64,000 nucleotides of DNA from Halomonas sp. JB37 (GCF_002332255.1 NZ_NRGW01000001.1:3658001-3722000), one strand, 5' to 3'; shown: positions 8,783 to 19,476, counted from the first letter of the stretch. Numbers and translations are program-made. The notes: generated by a model not told the origin, from the sequence alone.

Positions 8783-10216
8783 TTACAGCTTAGCGGCAGT
8801 TGATACGGGTTCGCTCTTATCCAGATCCTCAGGTGAGGCGGACACTAGCGCAAACTCTTCTTCGGCGGTTTTCGCCACCAGATGATGTTTGCTGTAGAGA
8901 AAGAAGTAGGCTGCCCCCGCGATAAACAGCACGATGGTGTAGTTAAACGCGCGTGGATCAAACGCGTATACGCCGGTTAAGGCTATTAAGGCCAGCACCA
9001 GCGCGATCGATGAGGTCACAATGCCCCCCGGCGTTTTATAGGGTCGTGGCAAATCAGGCTGTTTTAAACGCAGTAAAATATGGCTTAGCGCCATCAGCGC
9101 ATAGGAAATAGTGGCCCCTACCACGGCCATTGCTAGCATCAGGTCGCCTTCCCCGCTTAGCGATGCCAGAAAGCCAAACACACCGGGTACAATCAGCGCC
9201 AGATAAGGCACTTTACGCCCGCTGGTCAGCGATAGGCGCTTAGGCAAATAGCCCCCGCGTGAAAGCGCAAACACCAACCGGCTATAGCCATAAATAATCG
9301 AAAAGAACGAGGCAATTAGCCCAGCCAAGCCCAGCACGTTAACCGTGGTCGCCAGCATCGGGTTGCCGGTCGCATTAAGCGCATCAACCAGCGGCACGCC
9401 GCTTTGGCCGATCATCTCAGCCCCGGCAGCACCGGCTAACAGCACAACCACCAGCAGCGCGGTGAACAGCAAAAACAGCATCGCAGCGATAATACCTTTA
9501 GGCATATCGCGTGCGGGGTCTTTAGCTTCTTCAGCGGCCAGCGGTACGCCTTCGACCGCCAGAAACAGCCACATCCCAAACGGTAGCGCCGCCCAAACGC
9601 CGTACCAACCAAACGGCATAAACGTGCTCGCGCCCGCTGCATCGGTGGGGGCTATATCAAATAGATTGGCCGCGTCAAAACTGCCAATCAGCGCCACAGC
9701 GGTCGCTAAGATGGCAAATACCGCCAGGCCGCTAATGACCATCATGACTTTAAGCGCTTCACCCACGCCAGCCAGATGAATGCCGATAAACACCGCGTAG
9801 AAAATCAGGTAAACCAATGGCCCATTGATGCCTAGCAATGACTCAACCGCTGCGCCAATAAAAATCACAATCGCGGCGGGCGCTAAGGCGTACTCGATCA
9901 ATACCGCAAGCCCGGTTAAGTACCCGCCTGCCGGCCCCATCGCTTGGCGAGCAAAGCTGTAGCCACCGCCCGCGGCAGGTATCGCCGCCGACATCTCCGC
10001 CAGCGATAGCACCAAAGCTAGGTACATTAGCGCCATTAAGCAGGCGGCAATCGCAAAGCCGCCCCATCCCGCTTCGGCGATACCAAAGTTCCAACCGGCA
10101 AAATCTCCGGAAATCACGTAGGAAACGCCCAGTCCTGCTAGCAGCATCCACCCAGCAGTACCTTTACGCAGCTGGCGCTTTGCCAGATACGCCTGATCAA
10201 TCGAGGGTTGTGTCAT
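8783..10216 (-). CDS. eat: Ethanolamine permease (APC superfamily)
   Basis: This 477-residue protein is an APC-superfamily transporter with about 12 membrane segments. It resembles the ethanolamine permease family: N-terminal GWMLLAGLGVSYVISGDFAGWNFG, then AIPAAGGGYSFARQAMGP, and AAEEAKDPARDMPKG in the sixth-helix region. It lies 157 nt downstream of eutBC on the same strand, which supports ethanolamine as the substrate. The start ATG has AAAAGG upstream and a terminator follows the stop. There is no shell or eutT/eutG set nearby, so this is the simple import-and-cleave version of ethanolamine use. Confidence 0.88.
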   Translation of the reverse strand: MTQPSIDQAYLAKRQLRKGTAGWMLLAGLGVSYVISGDFAGWNFGIAEAGWGGFAIAACLMALMYLALVLSLAEMSAAIPAAGGGYSFARQAMGPAGGYLTGLAVLIEYALAPAAIVIFIGAAVESLLGINGPLVYLIFYAVFIGIHLAGVGEALKVMMVISGLAVFAILATAVALIGSFDAANLFDIAPTDAAGASTFMPFGWYGVWAALPFGMWLFLAVEGVPLAAEEAKDPARDMPKGIIAAMLFLLFTALLVVVLLAGAAGAEMIGQSGVPLVDALNATGNPMLATTVNVLGLAGLIASFFSIIYGYSRLVFALSRGGYLPKRLSLTSGRKVPYLALIVPGVFGFLASLSGEGDLMLAMAVVGATISYALMALSHILLRLKQPDLPRPYKTPGGIVTSSIALVLALIALTGVYAFDPRAFNYTIVLFIAGAAYFFLYSKHHLVAKTAEEEFALVSASPEDLDKSEPVSTAAKL

Positions 10217-10373
10217 CGTTGCGGCCTTTTCATGTGGAACGAAAGAGTTGTCAGCGGCGTGCCGTTCCTCGTTTCAAGTACTGATTACGACGTTCCATAT
10301 TGTTGTTAGAAGATGTTGATTTGATCGATCTAGAAGGCTCTTTTCAGAGTGCAACTTGCATGGATTAACCGCT

Positions 10374-11213
10374 TTAATCGGCAACCAAAAAGTTACGCGT
10401 GGAGCCGCTTGCAGAGGCATCGCCTTCGAGCACATCGTCTTCGCTGCGGTCTTTCAACGTAACGCCTGACAACTTGCGCTGGCGGGCCTCCTTTAACAGT
10501 AAAAAAAAGCGCCTGGCGGCTTCTTCGACCTGCAAGCCTGCCGGGCGCACGTTAGAAATACAGTTGCGGCTATCGTCCTTAAGCCCTGGCTGCGGCGCCC
10601 AGGTCATATACAGCCCCAGGCTATCTGGCGAGCTCAACCCGGGCCGTTCACCGATCATAACCAGCACGGCATCGGCATTCAGCAGTGCGCCTATCTCGTC
10701 GCCAATCGCGACCCGCCCCTGCTCAACAATCGTGAGCGGCGCTAGCTGCCAATCGACTCTATCGTTTTTGAACAGTTGATAAAGTGCGCTGAGAAACGCT
10801 GCACTGTTCTGCTGCACAGCCAGTGCCGACAACCCATCGGCAATCACCACCGACAGGTCAAAGCGCTGCTGAGATGTGGCGGCTTGCTGCAATTGCTCGC
10901 GGGTTTCGTCGTTAAGCCGTCGGCCGTAATCGGGCCGCTGAAGATACGTCGCACGGTCTTGAGCATGGCTATGCAGGCGCAGGGGTAGTTGAGACAACTC
11001 AAGAGCCTGAGCAAGCTCATCGGCCAGTTTTTCGACGTCTAGCGGGCAGTGGACCGCATCTTGCGCCTGAGCATGGGCCAGCTGGAATGCCAGCAGCTTG
11101 CTGGTCGGCAGGCTGATGCCCGCTCTCCCTAAGCCAATGCGTGCATCGGTAAAGGCACTGAGGCGCTCCCAGGGGTTCTCCACCACGATAGGCGATGATC
11201 CGTTATATGCCAT
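10374..11213 (-). CDS. eutC: Ethanolamine ammonia-lyase small subunit EutC
   Basis: EutC is the small subunit of the adenosylcobalamin-dependent ethanolamine ammonia-lyase, which splits ethanolamine to acetaldehyde and ammonia, and helps bind B12. The 279-residue protein has the N-terminal PWERLSAFTDARIGLGRAG and the C-terminal NCISNVRPAGL segment typical of EutC. I start it at the ATG at 11213, preceded by AAGGAG; the frame runs 20 codons further upstream inside eutB. It overlaps the end of eutB by 11 nt, so synthesis of the two subunits is coupled. Confidence 0.95.
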   Translation of the reverse strand: MAYNGSSPIVVENPWERLSAFTDARIGLGRAGISLPTSKLLAFQLAHAQAQDAVHCPLDVEKLADELAQALELSQLPLRLHSHAQDRATYLQRPDYGRRLNDETREQLQQAATSQQRFDLSVVIADGLSALAVQQNSAAFLSALYQLFKNDRVDWQLAPLTIVEQGRVAIGDEIGALLNADAVLVMIGERPGLSSPDSLGLYMTWAPQPGLKDDSRNCISNVRPAGLQVEEAARRFFLLLKEARQRKLSGVTLKDRSEDDVLEGDASASGSTRNFLVAD

Positions 11214-12618
11214 GGCGAGGCTCCTTAGGTAGATGACGCAGACTATTCGCAAAGGCAGCGGGCAGCTGGTCATTAAGCCGATAGGTACTCACATCCTGGA
11301 AAATCTGCATTTCTTCAAGCCATCGCTCAAATTCTGGCGCCGCTTTCAGCCCCAGCACTCGGCGCGCATAAAGCGCATCGTGAAAAGAGGTGGTTTGATA
11401 GTTGAGCATGATGTCGTCAGAACCGGGGATGCCCATGATGAAGTTGCAGCCCGCCACGCCAAGTAGCGTCAGCAGATTATCCATATCATTTTGATCGGCT
11501 TCAGCGTGGTTGGTGTAGCAAACATCGCACCCCATGGGCACGCCCAACAGCTTGCCGCAGAAGTGGTCTTCAAGCCCGGCGCGGGTGATCTCCTTACCGT
11601 CAAACAAATACTCGGGGCCGATAAAGCCCACCACGGTATTCACCAGCAGAGGGTTGAACTTACGCGCCACGGCATAGGCACGCGCCTCGCAGGTTTGCTG
11701 GTCGAGCCCGTGATGAGCATCGGCGGAAAGCGAGCTGCCTTGGCCGGTTTCAAAGTACATCACGTTGCGCCCCACCGTGCCGCGATTAAGCGACTGCGCC
11801 GCAGCTTCGGCTTCCGCCAGCGTGCTCAAGTCAAAGCCGAAGCTGCGGTTAGTCGCCTCCGTTCCACCGATGGATTGAAAGACCAAATCCACAGGGGCGC
11901 CCTGCTCTATCGCTTCCAGCGTGTTGGTCACATGCGTGAGCACGCACGATTGGGTGGGAATTTGATATTTCTGGATCACATCGTCCATTAAGCGCATCAG
12001 CTTAACGCTTTGGGCGACGTTATCAGTGGCTGGGTTGATGCCAATCACTGCATCGCCGCTACCGTAGAGCAGGCCGTCGAGAATACTGGCGGCAATGCCG
12101 GTTACGTCATCGGTAGGATGATTAGGCTGTAAGCGCGTGGAGAGCCGCCCAGGTAGGCCAATAGTATTGCGAAAGGCGGTAATGACCCGGCACTTTTTAG
12201 CCACCAAGATGAGATCCTGGTTGCGCATTAGCTTACTCACCGCGGCGGCCATTTCAGGCGTAACGCCTGCGCGTATGGCGGTAAGCGCCTCGCTAGACGC
12301 ATGATCCGAAAGCAGCCAGTTACGAAAATCACCCACCGTGAGATGTCGAATGGGGGCAAAAGCGTCGGCGTCATGATCATCCATAATCAGCCGGGTGATC
12401 TCATCGTCTTCGTAAGGAATTAACGCGTCATTTAAAAAGGTGGTGAGAGGAAGCTCAGCCAGCATCATTTGGGCGACCACGCGCTCTTCAGCGCTTTCTG
12501 CCATCACTCCAGCCAAGCGGTCACCCGAACGGGGCGGCGTGGCTTTTGCCATTAGCTCAGCTAGGTTTGCGAAGCGGTAGCTGCGACTTCCCACCGTGGT
12601 GTGATAGGTATGGGCCAT
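11203..12618 (-). CDS. eutB: Ethanolamine ammonia-lyase large subunit EutB
   Basis: EutB holds the substrate site of the B12-dependent lyase. The 471-residue protein keeps the residues known to bind ethanolamine in E. coli EutB: R and Q of TRLQPNHPTDD (about 162 and 164), N of GINPATDN, E of YFETGQGSSLSADAHHG, and D of MGCDVCYTNH. The start ATG has AAAGGA upstream. The promoter region to its right contains a run of 15-bp repeats. No eutR-type activator is visible nearby, so the regulator must be encoded elsewhere. Confidence 0.96.
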   Translation of the reverse strand: MAHTYHTTVGSRSYRFANLAELMAKATPPRSGDRLAGVMAESAEERVVAQMMLAELPLTTFLNDALIPYEDDEITRLIMDDHDADAFAPIRHLTVGDFRNWLLSDHASSEALTAIRAGVTPEMAAAVSKLMRNQDLILVAKKCRVITAFRNTIGLPGRLSTRLQPNHPTDDVTGIAASILDGLLYGSGDAVIGINPATDNVAQSVKLMRLMDDVIQKYQIPTQSCVLTHVTNTLEAIEQGAPVDLVFQSIGGTEATNRSFGFDLSTLAEAEAAAQSLNRGTVGRNVMYFETGQGSSLSADAHHGLDQQTCEARAYAVARKFNPLLVNTVVGFIGPEYLFDGKEITRAGLEDHFCGKLLGVPMGCDVCYTNHAEADQNDMDNLLTLLGVAGCNFIMGIPGSDDIMLNYQTTSFHDALYARRVLGLKAAPEFERWLEEMQIFQDVSTYRLNDQLPAAFANSLRHLPKEPRHGI

Positions 12619-12734
12619 AGTGCTTTCCTTTTTCTTTTTCTTTCGCTCTTACTTTTTCTCAATGCGGCCTTGCAGCGGCCACTTTAATCATACTGACAGA
12701 TCATTGAGATTTGAAAAGTGGCGCGTTTCAACTG

Positions 12735-12794
12735 TCGCTCCATAAACTATCGCTCCATAAACTATAGCTCCATCAATCATAGCGCTATCAATCA
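12735..12794. repeat. Array A: four 15-bp tandem repeats
   Basis: Four contiguous units lie upstream of eutB: TCGCTCCATAAACTA twice, then TAGCTCCATCAATCA and TAGCGCTATCAATCA. The first two units are identical and the rest increasingly diverged. Read in the direction of eutB the core is GTTTATGGAGC. There are no spacers between units. Confidence 0.85.
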
Positions 12795-12844
12795 ATATGG
12801 GTAGCAAGTTTTGGCAAACGACGAGCGCGGCATTGAATGGCAAT

Positions 12845-12873
12845 AGAAGAGAAGAGAAGAGAAGAGAAGAGAA
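12845..12873. repeat. AGAAG pentanucleotide repeat
   Basis: Nearly six contiguous AGAAG units. On the minus strand this is a CTTCT pyrimidine tract that directly follows the opgH terminator hairpin. The pentamer run may be prone to slippage. Confidence 0.85.
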
Positions 12874-12901
12874 TCAAGCCAGCCTTTCAGCCAGCTTGAT
12901 T
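12872..12901 (-). terminator. Terminator hairpin after opgH
   Basis: AATCAAGC (12872-12879) pairs with GCTTGATT (12894-12901), with two more G-C pairs inside after a mismatch. On the minus strand the hairpin follows the opgH stop and is followed by the pyrimidine-rich CTTCT repeat rather than a pure T-run. Confidence 0.6.
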
Positions 12902-12917
12902 AGTCGTTATAAAACGC

Positions 12918-15428
12918 TTATTTAAACGTAGGCAGGTGTTTGGAGTCGCGCCCTGGCAGGCCATAGCCAAACCAGCTTTGATGCGCGTTGCTATCGTTCC
13001 ACACGTGGTAGTGCAACTGCGACATCATCACCGGATCATCTAGAAAGTCTAAACGCTCCAACTGACTCATTGCCGCCGGGCCCATCCTGACCGCGCGTGA
13101 AACCCGCTCGTCTCGACGCCTGCGCACGGGCTCAGCATCTGAATGCCGTGAAGCGCCTAACGCAGTGGCCAGCGCATTAGGGACGGGGTCCACCACCACC
13201 TGGGCAAAGGACGGTGCGGCCATTCCTGCGTTCATCTGGGAAAGCAATTTCACCATACGCCGCAGCACCCGCGGCGGCTGCGTCTCTTCAGGAATCCTGA
13301 ACAGCCGCTTTTGAAAGCTTAAGCGCCCTAGCGAGACTCGGCTCGACAGTACCGATACCGGGATAGACACCATCAGGGAAACCACTATAGGCGATAGCCA
13401 CCAAAGAAACGTCGGTTCAAGCACGTAAACGCCTGCGGCCCACACGGCGCCTATCAGCGTTTGGCTCCAATGGTTGCGTATCCCATCGCCCCAGGTGGTG
13501 TCGCTATTTTCACGCGAGGGTGATCGCCACTGAACCTCCCAGCCCATCACGGATGCCAGTACAAAGCGGGTGTGAAACAGCATTCTTACCGGCGCTAGTA
13601 GCATCGAAAAAAGCGACTCGAGCACCATGCTGGCCAACACTTTGAGCGGCCCACCAAATTGGCGGCTACCGTTGATCCACACCAGCAGCACGCTAAGAAA
13701 CTTAGGCAAGAACAACAGTAGCGCGGTCACACCGAACAGCCCCACGGCTAAGGTTGGATTCCACTGCGGCCACACGGGAAACAGCATTCCCGGCTCTGGG
13801 AAGTAGTTAGGCGTGCCAAAGGTATGCACGGCTAGTAGCGCGGTAGACAGCACTAAGAACAAACACCATAGCGGCGCTGAGAGATAAGACATTAAGCCCG
13901 TCAGGAACACGGCACGGTGTACGGGATGAATGCCTTTCGAGAAAAACAGCCGAAAGTTCATCAAGTTGCCGTGGCACCAGCGCCTGTCGCGGTTGAGCTC
14001 ATCGAGTAAGTTAGGCGGCATTTCTTCATAGCTGCCTTCCAACCGATAGGCAATCCACACCCCCCAGCCGGCGCTGCGCATCAATGCCGCTTCAACGAAA
14101 TCGTGGGATAAAATCTCGCCCGACATCGACCCCTTGCCAGGCAACGGTGCGAGCATGCAATGACGCATAAAAGGGGCCAAGCGAATGATCGCGTTGTGGC
14201 CCCAATAATGCGACTCACCAAGCTGCCAAAAGTGCAGCCCCGCGGTAAACAGCGGCCCGTAAACCCGTGTTGCAAACTGCTGCATGCGCGCATACAAATT
14301 GAGCCGCCCGGAGGCCCGTGGCGCGGTTTGAATAATGCCCGCTTTGGAATGCACCTCCATCATTTGCACCAAGCGAGTCAGGCATTTACCGCTCATCACG
14401 CTGTCAGCATCCAGCACCAGCATATAGCGGTAAAGCGCGCCCCAGCGGCGACAAAAATCGTCAAGATTGCCGCTTTTACGTTTTACACGGCGCTGTCGGC
14501 GGCGGTAAAAAACCTGCCCGAAAGCCTCCAGATCGCGGCACATCGCAAGCCAAGCGTAGCTTTCCTGAATAGCAATGTCGGCATCAAAGGTATCGCTCAG
14601 AATAAAGATGTCAAAATGCTGATCATTGCCCGTGCTGCGTAGCGATTCCAACGTGGCGCGCACGCCGGCAAACACTCGGGCAACATCTTCATTACAAATC
14701 GGCACCAGCAGCGCTGTGCGCGCTTCGGCGTGAATCGGCTCGTCACCGACTTCGCTATCAATGGCGTAGCGATCATTGCCGCGTAATAGCTGGAAGAACC
14801 CCATCAGCGCCGTCCAAAACCCTGCGGATACCCAGGCAAACAGCAGCACAAACAGTGACAGGATAGTTATCTCAAGCCACTGCTGCCCTTGAGAGGGAAG
14901 CACGGTACGCATCTGATTGGCCGCGATGATGCTTTGGCCGAAAATCAGCACCAGCAAAATCCAGCGACGCCTGGTGGCCACCCATCGCCAGGCCGCAGGC
15001 GAATGATATTCTCTTTTGCGCCGGCGGCTCCAACCGCGGTTAGCCCAGTTCTTAAGGCGCCGACCGGTATTCACAATAGGATTGGTCGACCACTGCTCCG
15101 GTGCCAGCGGCGTTCGCTTGATGGGAAGCGACGTGCGCAATCGAGTAATGCCTGACGCGTCGGTTGAAAGCACCTCAGGTGGCGCTAGCGGCGGCTCTGC
15201 ATAGGCCAGCGCCAAGCGCCGGCCAACGGATGACGCGGCCGGATCACTGTCGTCGCTATATTCCTCGCTGTGCCCGCCTAACGTAGCATGCAACGACGCC
15301 ATGTCGTGTTGATCAAGATCACCGACTAATAGCTTACGCCGCTCATCGCGATCCTGAGTCTCGAGCGCCAAGCGCTCAAGGTAACGATTAGTCGGCGCAG
15401 GCGTCCTGGAAGCACTCATATCAGCCAT
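12918..15428 (-). CDS. opgH: Glucan glucosyltransferase OpgH (MdoH)
   Basis: OpgH is the inner-membrane family 2 glucosyltransferase that makes the linear beta-1,2-glucose backbone of osmoregulated periplasmic glucans. The protein is about 836 aa and matches MdoH along its length: membrane segments near residues 130-210, then [25 protein letters not shown], the catalytic [24 protein letters not shown], the acceptor-site RDRRWCHGN, and several C-terminal membrane helices. I place the start at 15428, overlapping opgG by 8 nt. An ATG at 15419 and an in-frame extension to 15473 are alternatives, and no strong ribosome site separates them. It is co-transcribed after opgG. Confidence 0.94.
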   Translation of the reverse strand: MADMSASRTPAPTNRYLERLALETQDRDERRKLLVGDLDQHDMASLHATLGGHSEEYSDDSDPAASSVGRRLALAYAEPPLAPPEVLSTDASGITRLRTSLPIKRTPLAPEQWSTNPIVNTGRRLKNWANRGWSRRRKREYHSPAAWRWVATRRRWILLVLIFGQSIIAANQMRTVLPSQGQQWLEITILSLFVLLFAWVSAGFWTALMGFFQLLRGNDRYAIDSEVGDEPIHAEARTALLVPICNEDVARVFAGVRATLESLRSTGNDQHFDIFILSDTFDADIAIQESYAWLAMCRDLEAFGQVFYRRRQRRVKRKSGNLDDFCRRWGALYRYMLVLDADSVMSGKCLTRLVQMMEVHSKAGIIQTAPRASGRLNLYARMQQFATRVYGPLFTAGLHFWQLGESHYWGHNAIIRLAPFMRHCMLAPLPGKGSMSGEILSHDFVEAALMRSAGWGVWIAYRLEGSYEEMPPNLLDELNRDRRWCHGNLMNFRLFFSKGIHPVHRAVFLTGLMSYLSAPLWCLFLVLSTALLAVHTFGTPNYFPEPGMLFPVWPQWNPTLAVGLFGVTALLLFLPKFLSVLLVWINGSRQFGGPLKVLASMVLESLFSMLLAPVRMLFHTRFVLASVMGWEVQWRSPSRENSDTTWGDGIRNHWSQTLIGAVWAAGVYVLEPTFLWWLSPIVVSLMVSIPVSVLSSRVSLGRLSFQKRLFRIPEETQPPRVLRRMVKLLSQMNAGMAAPSFAQVVVDPVPNALATALGASRHSDAEPVRRRRDERVSRAVRMGPAAMSQLERLDFLDDPVMMSQLHYHVWNDSNAHQSWFGYGLPGRDSKHLPTFK

Positions 15429-17004
15429 TCGCAGGCAGCCTATAGTACCAAGTTTCAGAGATCGGCTTGCCATCGCGCATTAGCTGCGCCCTTATATCTA
15501 GCGGCTGGCTGGTATTCTCGCGCTTCACGTTGATAAACACGCGCCAGCCACCGCTAACCGGATTAGGTACAGCGCGGCTAGACGCTAAGTTGCCATTATC
15601 CCCCACGCTTGCCTGAACGCTGATGTTGGCATTGCTGCCAATACCATCAAGCGCGGGCCCAACAAAGTCGATAACGAACGCGAGCGTACCGTCGGCCTCA
15701 CGAACGAGGTTATCCCTAACCACCTCGCCACGCGAGCGTCTGGTTTCATCAACCCAGGCAAGCTGCGGATCCAGATGACGCTCTTCATCGACGGAGGTCG
15801 TCATACGGTAATCAAAGGCCAGTGGCGTACCCGGCTCATACATTTCATTAGGCAACCACATCGATACGATGTTGTCGTTGGTTTCATTACTGGTGGGAAT
15901 TTGAATCAGCTCAACGCTACCGGCACCCCAGTCATTAAGCGGCTCGACCCAGGCGCTTGGACGCAGGTCATAGCGCGCATCAAGATCCTGATAGTCGCTA
16001 AAGTTGTGGCCGCGCTGCATCAACCCATAACCGCCTAACTCAGGCGTTTCTTGTCGATTCATCATCAGCCTGGCCGGATTCACCAGCGGGCGCCAGGTTC
16101 GGCCATTCTGCTCATCGTTGATGAGCAAGCCATTAGAATCATGGATGGCGGGCACATAGTTAAGCGTCGATGAAGGCTGCTCTGGGCCGTAAAGGTACAT
16201 ACTCGTTAACGGTGCTATCCCCAGTTTTTCGACCGAGCGGCGCAAATAAAGGCGCGACTGTACATCGACCAAGGTTTCGTCACCAGGGCGCAGCACAAAG
16301 CGATAGGCACCGGTCACACTAGGTGAATCGAGCAATGCAAAAATGGTTAAATATTGGCTTTCTTGGCTAGGTTCGACAATCCACATTTCTTTAAAGCGTG
16401 GGAACTCCTCACCCGATGGCAGCCCCGTATCAACCGCAAGCCCGCGCCCTGAAACACCGTAAACCTGCCCTCTACCTACGGCACGAAAATAGCTTGCGCC
16501 TAGAAACACCATGACTTCATCTTTGCGATCAGCATCATTCATCGCATAGTTAATTCTCAAGCCGGCGATACCCAGGTCGTCGCTATTTTTAACGCCGTCA
16601 GGGATATTTAAATCACCGTAGGTAAAATCGTCAGCGTTGTAAGCAAAGCCATGAACGTCGCCCTGCTGATCAATACTATTTAACTGGATCGCACTGTTGT
16701 AATGCATTCCCTCGTGGAAAAAGCTAAGCGTAAACGGCGAACCAGTACCGCTCCAAACATCGCGATCCCGCTTATATTGGATTTGCGCATACTCCGCATA
16801 GCTGAGTTCTTGCAGCTCATTTGGCATGGCCGTTTCTGGCGCGCTGTAACCCTGCTGAGCCAATTCCTCGGCTTGTCTGGCAACATCATCAAAACCGAAG
16901 GCGAAAGCTTCAAGAGGAATGCTGCCAATCAGCAGCCCGCCTAGAACGGCGACAGAGCGAAAGCCTTTGCGGCTTAAGATGTTTCGTGGGGTAAATCCTC
17001 TCAT
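15421..17004 (-). CDS. opgG: Periplasmic glucan biosynthesis protein OpgG
   Basis: OpgG is a periplasmic beta-sandwich protein required with OpgH for release and maturation of osmoregulated glucans. The 527-residue protein has a basic N-terminus, a hydrophobic stretch ([14 protein letters not shown]) and a cleavage region AFAFG, which is a Sec-type signal. After it comes [13 protein letters not shown], matching the start of mature OpgG. The Sec-type signal and the opgGH pairing favour OpgG over the Tat-exported paralogue OpgD. The ATG is preceded by AGGAGC. The upstream region carries 14-bp tandem repeats. Confidence 0.92.
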   Translation of the reverse strand: MRGFTPRNILSRKGFRSVAVLGGLLIGSIPLEAFAFGFDDVARQAEELAQQGYSAPETAMPNELQELSYAEYAQIQYKRDRDVWSGTGSPFTLSFFHEGMHYNSAIQLNSIDQQGDVHGFAYNADDFTYGDLNIPDGVKNSDDLGIAGLRINYAMNDADRKDEVMVFLGASYFRAVGRGQVYGVSGRGLAVDTGLPSGEEFPRFKEMWIVEPSQESQYLTIFALLDSPSVTGAYRFVLRPGDETLVDVQSRLYLRRSVEKLGIAPLTSMYLYGPEQPSSTLNYVPAIHDSNGLLINDEQNGRTWRPLVNPARLMMNRQETPELGGYGLMQRGHNFSDYQDLDARYDLRPSAWVEPLNDWGAGSVELIQIPTSNETNDNIVSMWLPNEMYEPGTPLAFDYRMTTSVDEERHLDPQLAWVDETRRSRGEVVRDNLVREADGTLAFVIDFVGPALDGIGSNANISVQASVGDNGNLASSRAVPNPVSGGWRVFINVKRENTSQPLDIRAQLMRDGKPISETWYYRLPANG

Positions 17005-17381
17005 TTAGCGTATTGCTCCTGGACAATCCTTTGACTAAGTTCAAATTCGCTTATGTGCCGAATTGGCATACCATCATGCTCATTCGATCAGTTGAATGCG
17101 CCGTATTCAAGCACAACGAAGGCATCAGTCGCCAGCAGCTTAAATCAGCTACCCACCCCGATATCCTTGTAAGAGAACATTATAGACTGGTTATGGGCTA
17201 GGTGGTTCTTAAAGCTTCGGGCCGTAGCGACAGTCTCGATAAAACAGTCTCGACAAAACAGTCATCATAAACCTGTAACGACAAAACAATGCAGTGGGGG
17301 TTATTCGCAAACGCTTAGCGCTGCAGCCTGACGTGGTGTACAACAGAGAGTACTCAAAACGGCTCGCTTGGAGTATCTCAC
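17005..17381. other. Divergent intergenic region opgG / methyltransferase
   Basis: The region has no supported gene. It contains the opgG promoter on one side and the methyltransferase promoter on the other, plus the four-unit 14-bp repeat array at 17231-17286. A 62-codon TTG-started frame at 17013-17201 has no family features. I cannot point to a convincing -35/-10 pair. Confidence 0.6.
17231..17286. repeat. Array B: four 14-bp tandem repeats
   Basis: Contiguous units CAGTCTCGATAAAA, CAGTCTCGACAAAA, CAGTCATCATAAAC and CTGTAACGACAAAA. Read toward opgG the core is GTTTTATCGAG / GTTTATGATGA. The array starts 227 bp upstream of opgG. Units touch each other, so this is not a CRISPR. Confidence 0.8.
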
Positions 17382-18014
17382 GTGTTCAATACTACCGCAT
17401 GGAATCGCCTACGCTATACCGCCTACGCCCCCTTTTATGACACCGTCGCTAACCGCGCATTTCGTAAACCGCGACGCATTGCGCTCGGCCAAGTGGACTG
17501 GGAGCCAGGCATGCGAGCACTCATGGTCGGTGCGGGTACGGGATTGGACCTGCCCTTTCTACCGCATGATATTGAGCTGCACGCCACCGACTTGGCACCC
17601 GCTATGGTTAAGCGTACAGCCCAACGCGCTGAAGCACTTCGCCGCGACGTTGAATGCCGCGTTATGAATGCTGAGTCGCTCAACTATCCCGATGAACACT
17701 TTGACGTCGTGATCATGCACCTGATCATTGCGGTGATGCCTAACCCGCAGCAAGGGCTTAGCGAAGCGCATCGCGTGTTAAAAACGGGTGGACAGCTGTG
17801 CGTGATGGACAAATTCCAACCGGATAGCCAGCCTTCGGGAGCGGGCCGGCGCTTGCTGAATCAACTGACATCGGCCATTGCCACTGATATCACCCGCCAA
17901 GCGCAGCCGCTACTCACGACGGCAGGTTTTTCCATTCGTCATGACGAACCCGTGCTGATGAACGGGGTATTTCGCGCCCTGCTCGCCACCAAGCCTATGC
18001 ACTCAACTGCTTAA
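17382..18014 (+). CDS. Class I SAM-dependent methyltransferase
   Basis: The 210-residue protein starts at a GTG with GGAG eight bases upstream. Motif I is MVGAGTGLDLPFLP near residue 50, followed by the acidic strand HATDLAPAMV and the motif region HFDVVIMHLIIAVMPNP. The overall pattern is that of Methyltransf_11/UbiE-like small-molecule or lipid methyltransferases. The N-terminal RLRYTAYAPFYD segment recalls phospholipid N-methyltransferases of the PmtA type, but I cannot name a substrate. It appears to stand alone between the divergent opgG and the PepSY gene 94 nt downstream. Confidence 0.8.
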   Translation: MFNTTAWNRLRYTAYAPFYDTVANRAFRKPRRIALGQVDWEPGMRALMVGAGTGLDLPFLPHDIELHATDLAPAMVKRTAQRAEALRRDVECRVMNAESLNYPDEHFDVVIMHLIIAVMPNPQQGLSEAHRVLKTGGQLCVMDKFQPDSQPSGAGRRLLNQLTSAIATDITRQAQPLLTTAGFSIRHDEPVLMNGVFRALLATKPMHSTA

Positions 18015-18052
18015 TTATGCGTCCTTTAACCGCAGCCTGCTGACTAGTGATC

Positions 18053-18071
18053 GATAACGATACTGTATAAT
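18053..18071. promoter_or_regulatory. Possible Fur box and -10 of the PepSY gene
   Basis: GATAACGATACTGTATAAT matches 12 of 19 positions of the classic Fur box and ends in a perfect TATAAT (18066-18071), 38 bp before the PepSY start. PepSY membrane proteins are often iron-regulated, which makes the position sensible, but the match is weak in its second half. Confidence 0.35.
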
Positions 18072-18108
18072 CTGATCAGCTACTTAGTCGATTAAGCTCG
18101 GAATAAAA

Positions 18109-19476
18109 ATGACAAAACGCCCATCTGTTCGCACTAGCAAACTACTGTTCACGCTGCTTAGTCGCCTGCACTTATATATTGCCCTCTTCGTTGGGCCGTT
18201 TATCCTCATCGCTGCGCTATCCGGAATTGCTTATCTGCTGAGCCCGCCGCTGGAAGAGTGGCTTTATCACGACACGCTATATGGCGTCAGCCAGGGCGAG
18301 GCTCAGCCGCTGGCCGCCCAGATTGATACGGCCCAACGCTACTTAGACCAATCGACATTGCCAAACGCCGTGCGCCCCGCACCACAGCTCGGCGACACTA
18401 CTCGGCTGATGTTTAACGCGCCTGATCTTGGACCCTCGGAACACCGTGCGATCTTTGTTGACCCTATTTCGCTGGTCGTCACGGGTGACACTACGGTTTA
18501 CGGCACCAGCGGTATCTTACCGTTACGCACCGCTATTGATCACTTTCATCGCCAGCTATTAATGGGCGATGTTGGCCGTCTTTATAGCGAGCTGGCCGCC
18601 TCGTGGCTTTGGCTAGCCGCGCTCGGGGGGATTCTGCTATGGGCTTGGCAGCGTCGCTCGCTAAAAATGCTTTCCGGACGCCAGTCAACGCGACGGCGCC
18701 ATGCAACGCTAGGGGTGATCTTGTCGCTAGGACTGCTCTTCTTTTCGGCAACCGGGCTTACCTGGTCCCAATGGGCGGGCGGCAACATTGGAGAGCTGCG
18801 CAATGCCTGGGGCTGGAGCACGCCAAGTGCCTCGACGGCACTAATCGACACCGATAGCCAGCCACACGATGAACACGCAGAGCATCACGGTCATTCGGCT
18901 CCCGTTACCACCAGCGTACAGCTGCTGCCCGAGGATTTTGACCGCGCGCTAAATGCCGCTCGGGCAGCCGGCTTAAAGGCCCACCGTATTCAGCTCTCTC
19001 CACCGACAAATGAAAACCAAGCGTGGCGGGTAGCGGAAATAGACCGACGCTGGCCAACACAGGTCGATCAAATCGCACTACATCCACACAGCATGGCCGT
19101 GACCGATCAAACTGATTTTTCTACCTTTCCCTTAGCCGCCAAGCTCACTCGCTGGGGCGTTGATCTGCATATGGGGGTACTGTTTGGTATCGCCAATCAG
19201 CTAGTGCTAGCGCTAATCGCCGCGGGGCTGGTCGCACTGATCGCACTGGGCTATGTAACGGCATGGCGACGGCTGCGCGCAGCGAGCGGCCAGCGCTTTC
19301 CCACCATTGCAGAACCCTGGCTCATGCTACCGCTCACTGCCAAACTCAGTGTGAGCGTGATCGCTATCGCTCTAGGCTTAGCGCTACCGGTGCTTGGCGT
19401 GAGTCTGGCGGTCTTTATCGTGATTGATGCGCTGCGCTGGTGCATAGCCACTAAGAGGCATGCGCGTAATCGCTGA
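18109..19476 (+). CDS. PepSY-associated membrane protein
   Basis: The 455-residue protein has the layout of the PepSY-TM family: an N-terminal helix (LHLYIALFVGPFILIAALSGIAYLL), two PepSY-like periplasmic stretches, central helices and a C-terminal pair. The histidine before the first helix and the FHRQLLMGDVGR segment are typical. A histidine-rich loop (HDEHAEHHGH) lies around residues 250-260 and could bind metal. Members are commonly found with siderophore receptors and are thought to act in iron reduction or uptake, but no receptor lies here. A possible Fur site overlaps its promoter. Confidence 0.8.
   Translation: MTKRPSVRTSKLLFTLLSRLHLYIALFVGPFILIAALSGIAYLLSPPLEEWLYHDTLYGVSQGEAQPLAAQIDTAQRYLDQSTLPNAVRPAPQLGDTTRLMFNAPDLGPSEHRAIFVDPISLVVTGDTTVYGTSGILPLRTAIDHFHRQLLMGDVGRLYSELAASWLWLAALGGILLWAWQRRSLKMLSGRQSTRRRHATLGVILSLGLLFFSATGLTWSQWAGGNIGELRNAWGWSTPSASTALIDTDSQPHDEHAEHHGHSAPVTTSVQLLPEDFDRALNAARAAGLKAHRIQLSPPTNENQAWRVAEIDRRWPTQVDQIALHPHSMAVTDQTDFSTFPLAAKLTRWGVDLHMGVLFGIANQLVLALIAAGLVALIALGYVTAWRRLRAASGQRFPTIAEPWLMLPLTAKLSVSVIAIALGLALPVLGVSLAVFIVIDALRWCIATKRHARNR

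Noticed and set aside
17013..17201. 62-codon frame in the opgG upstream region
   Set aside because: TTG start, no ribosome site and no family feature; it lies in a promoter region.
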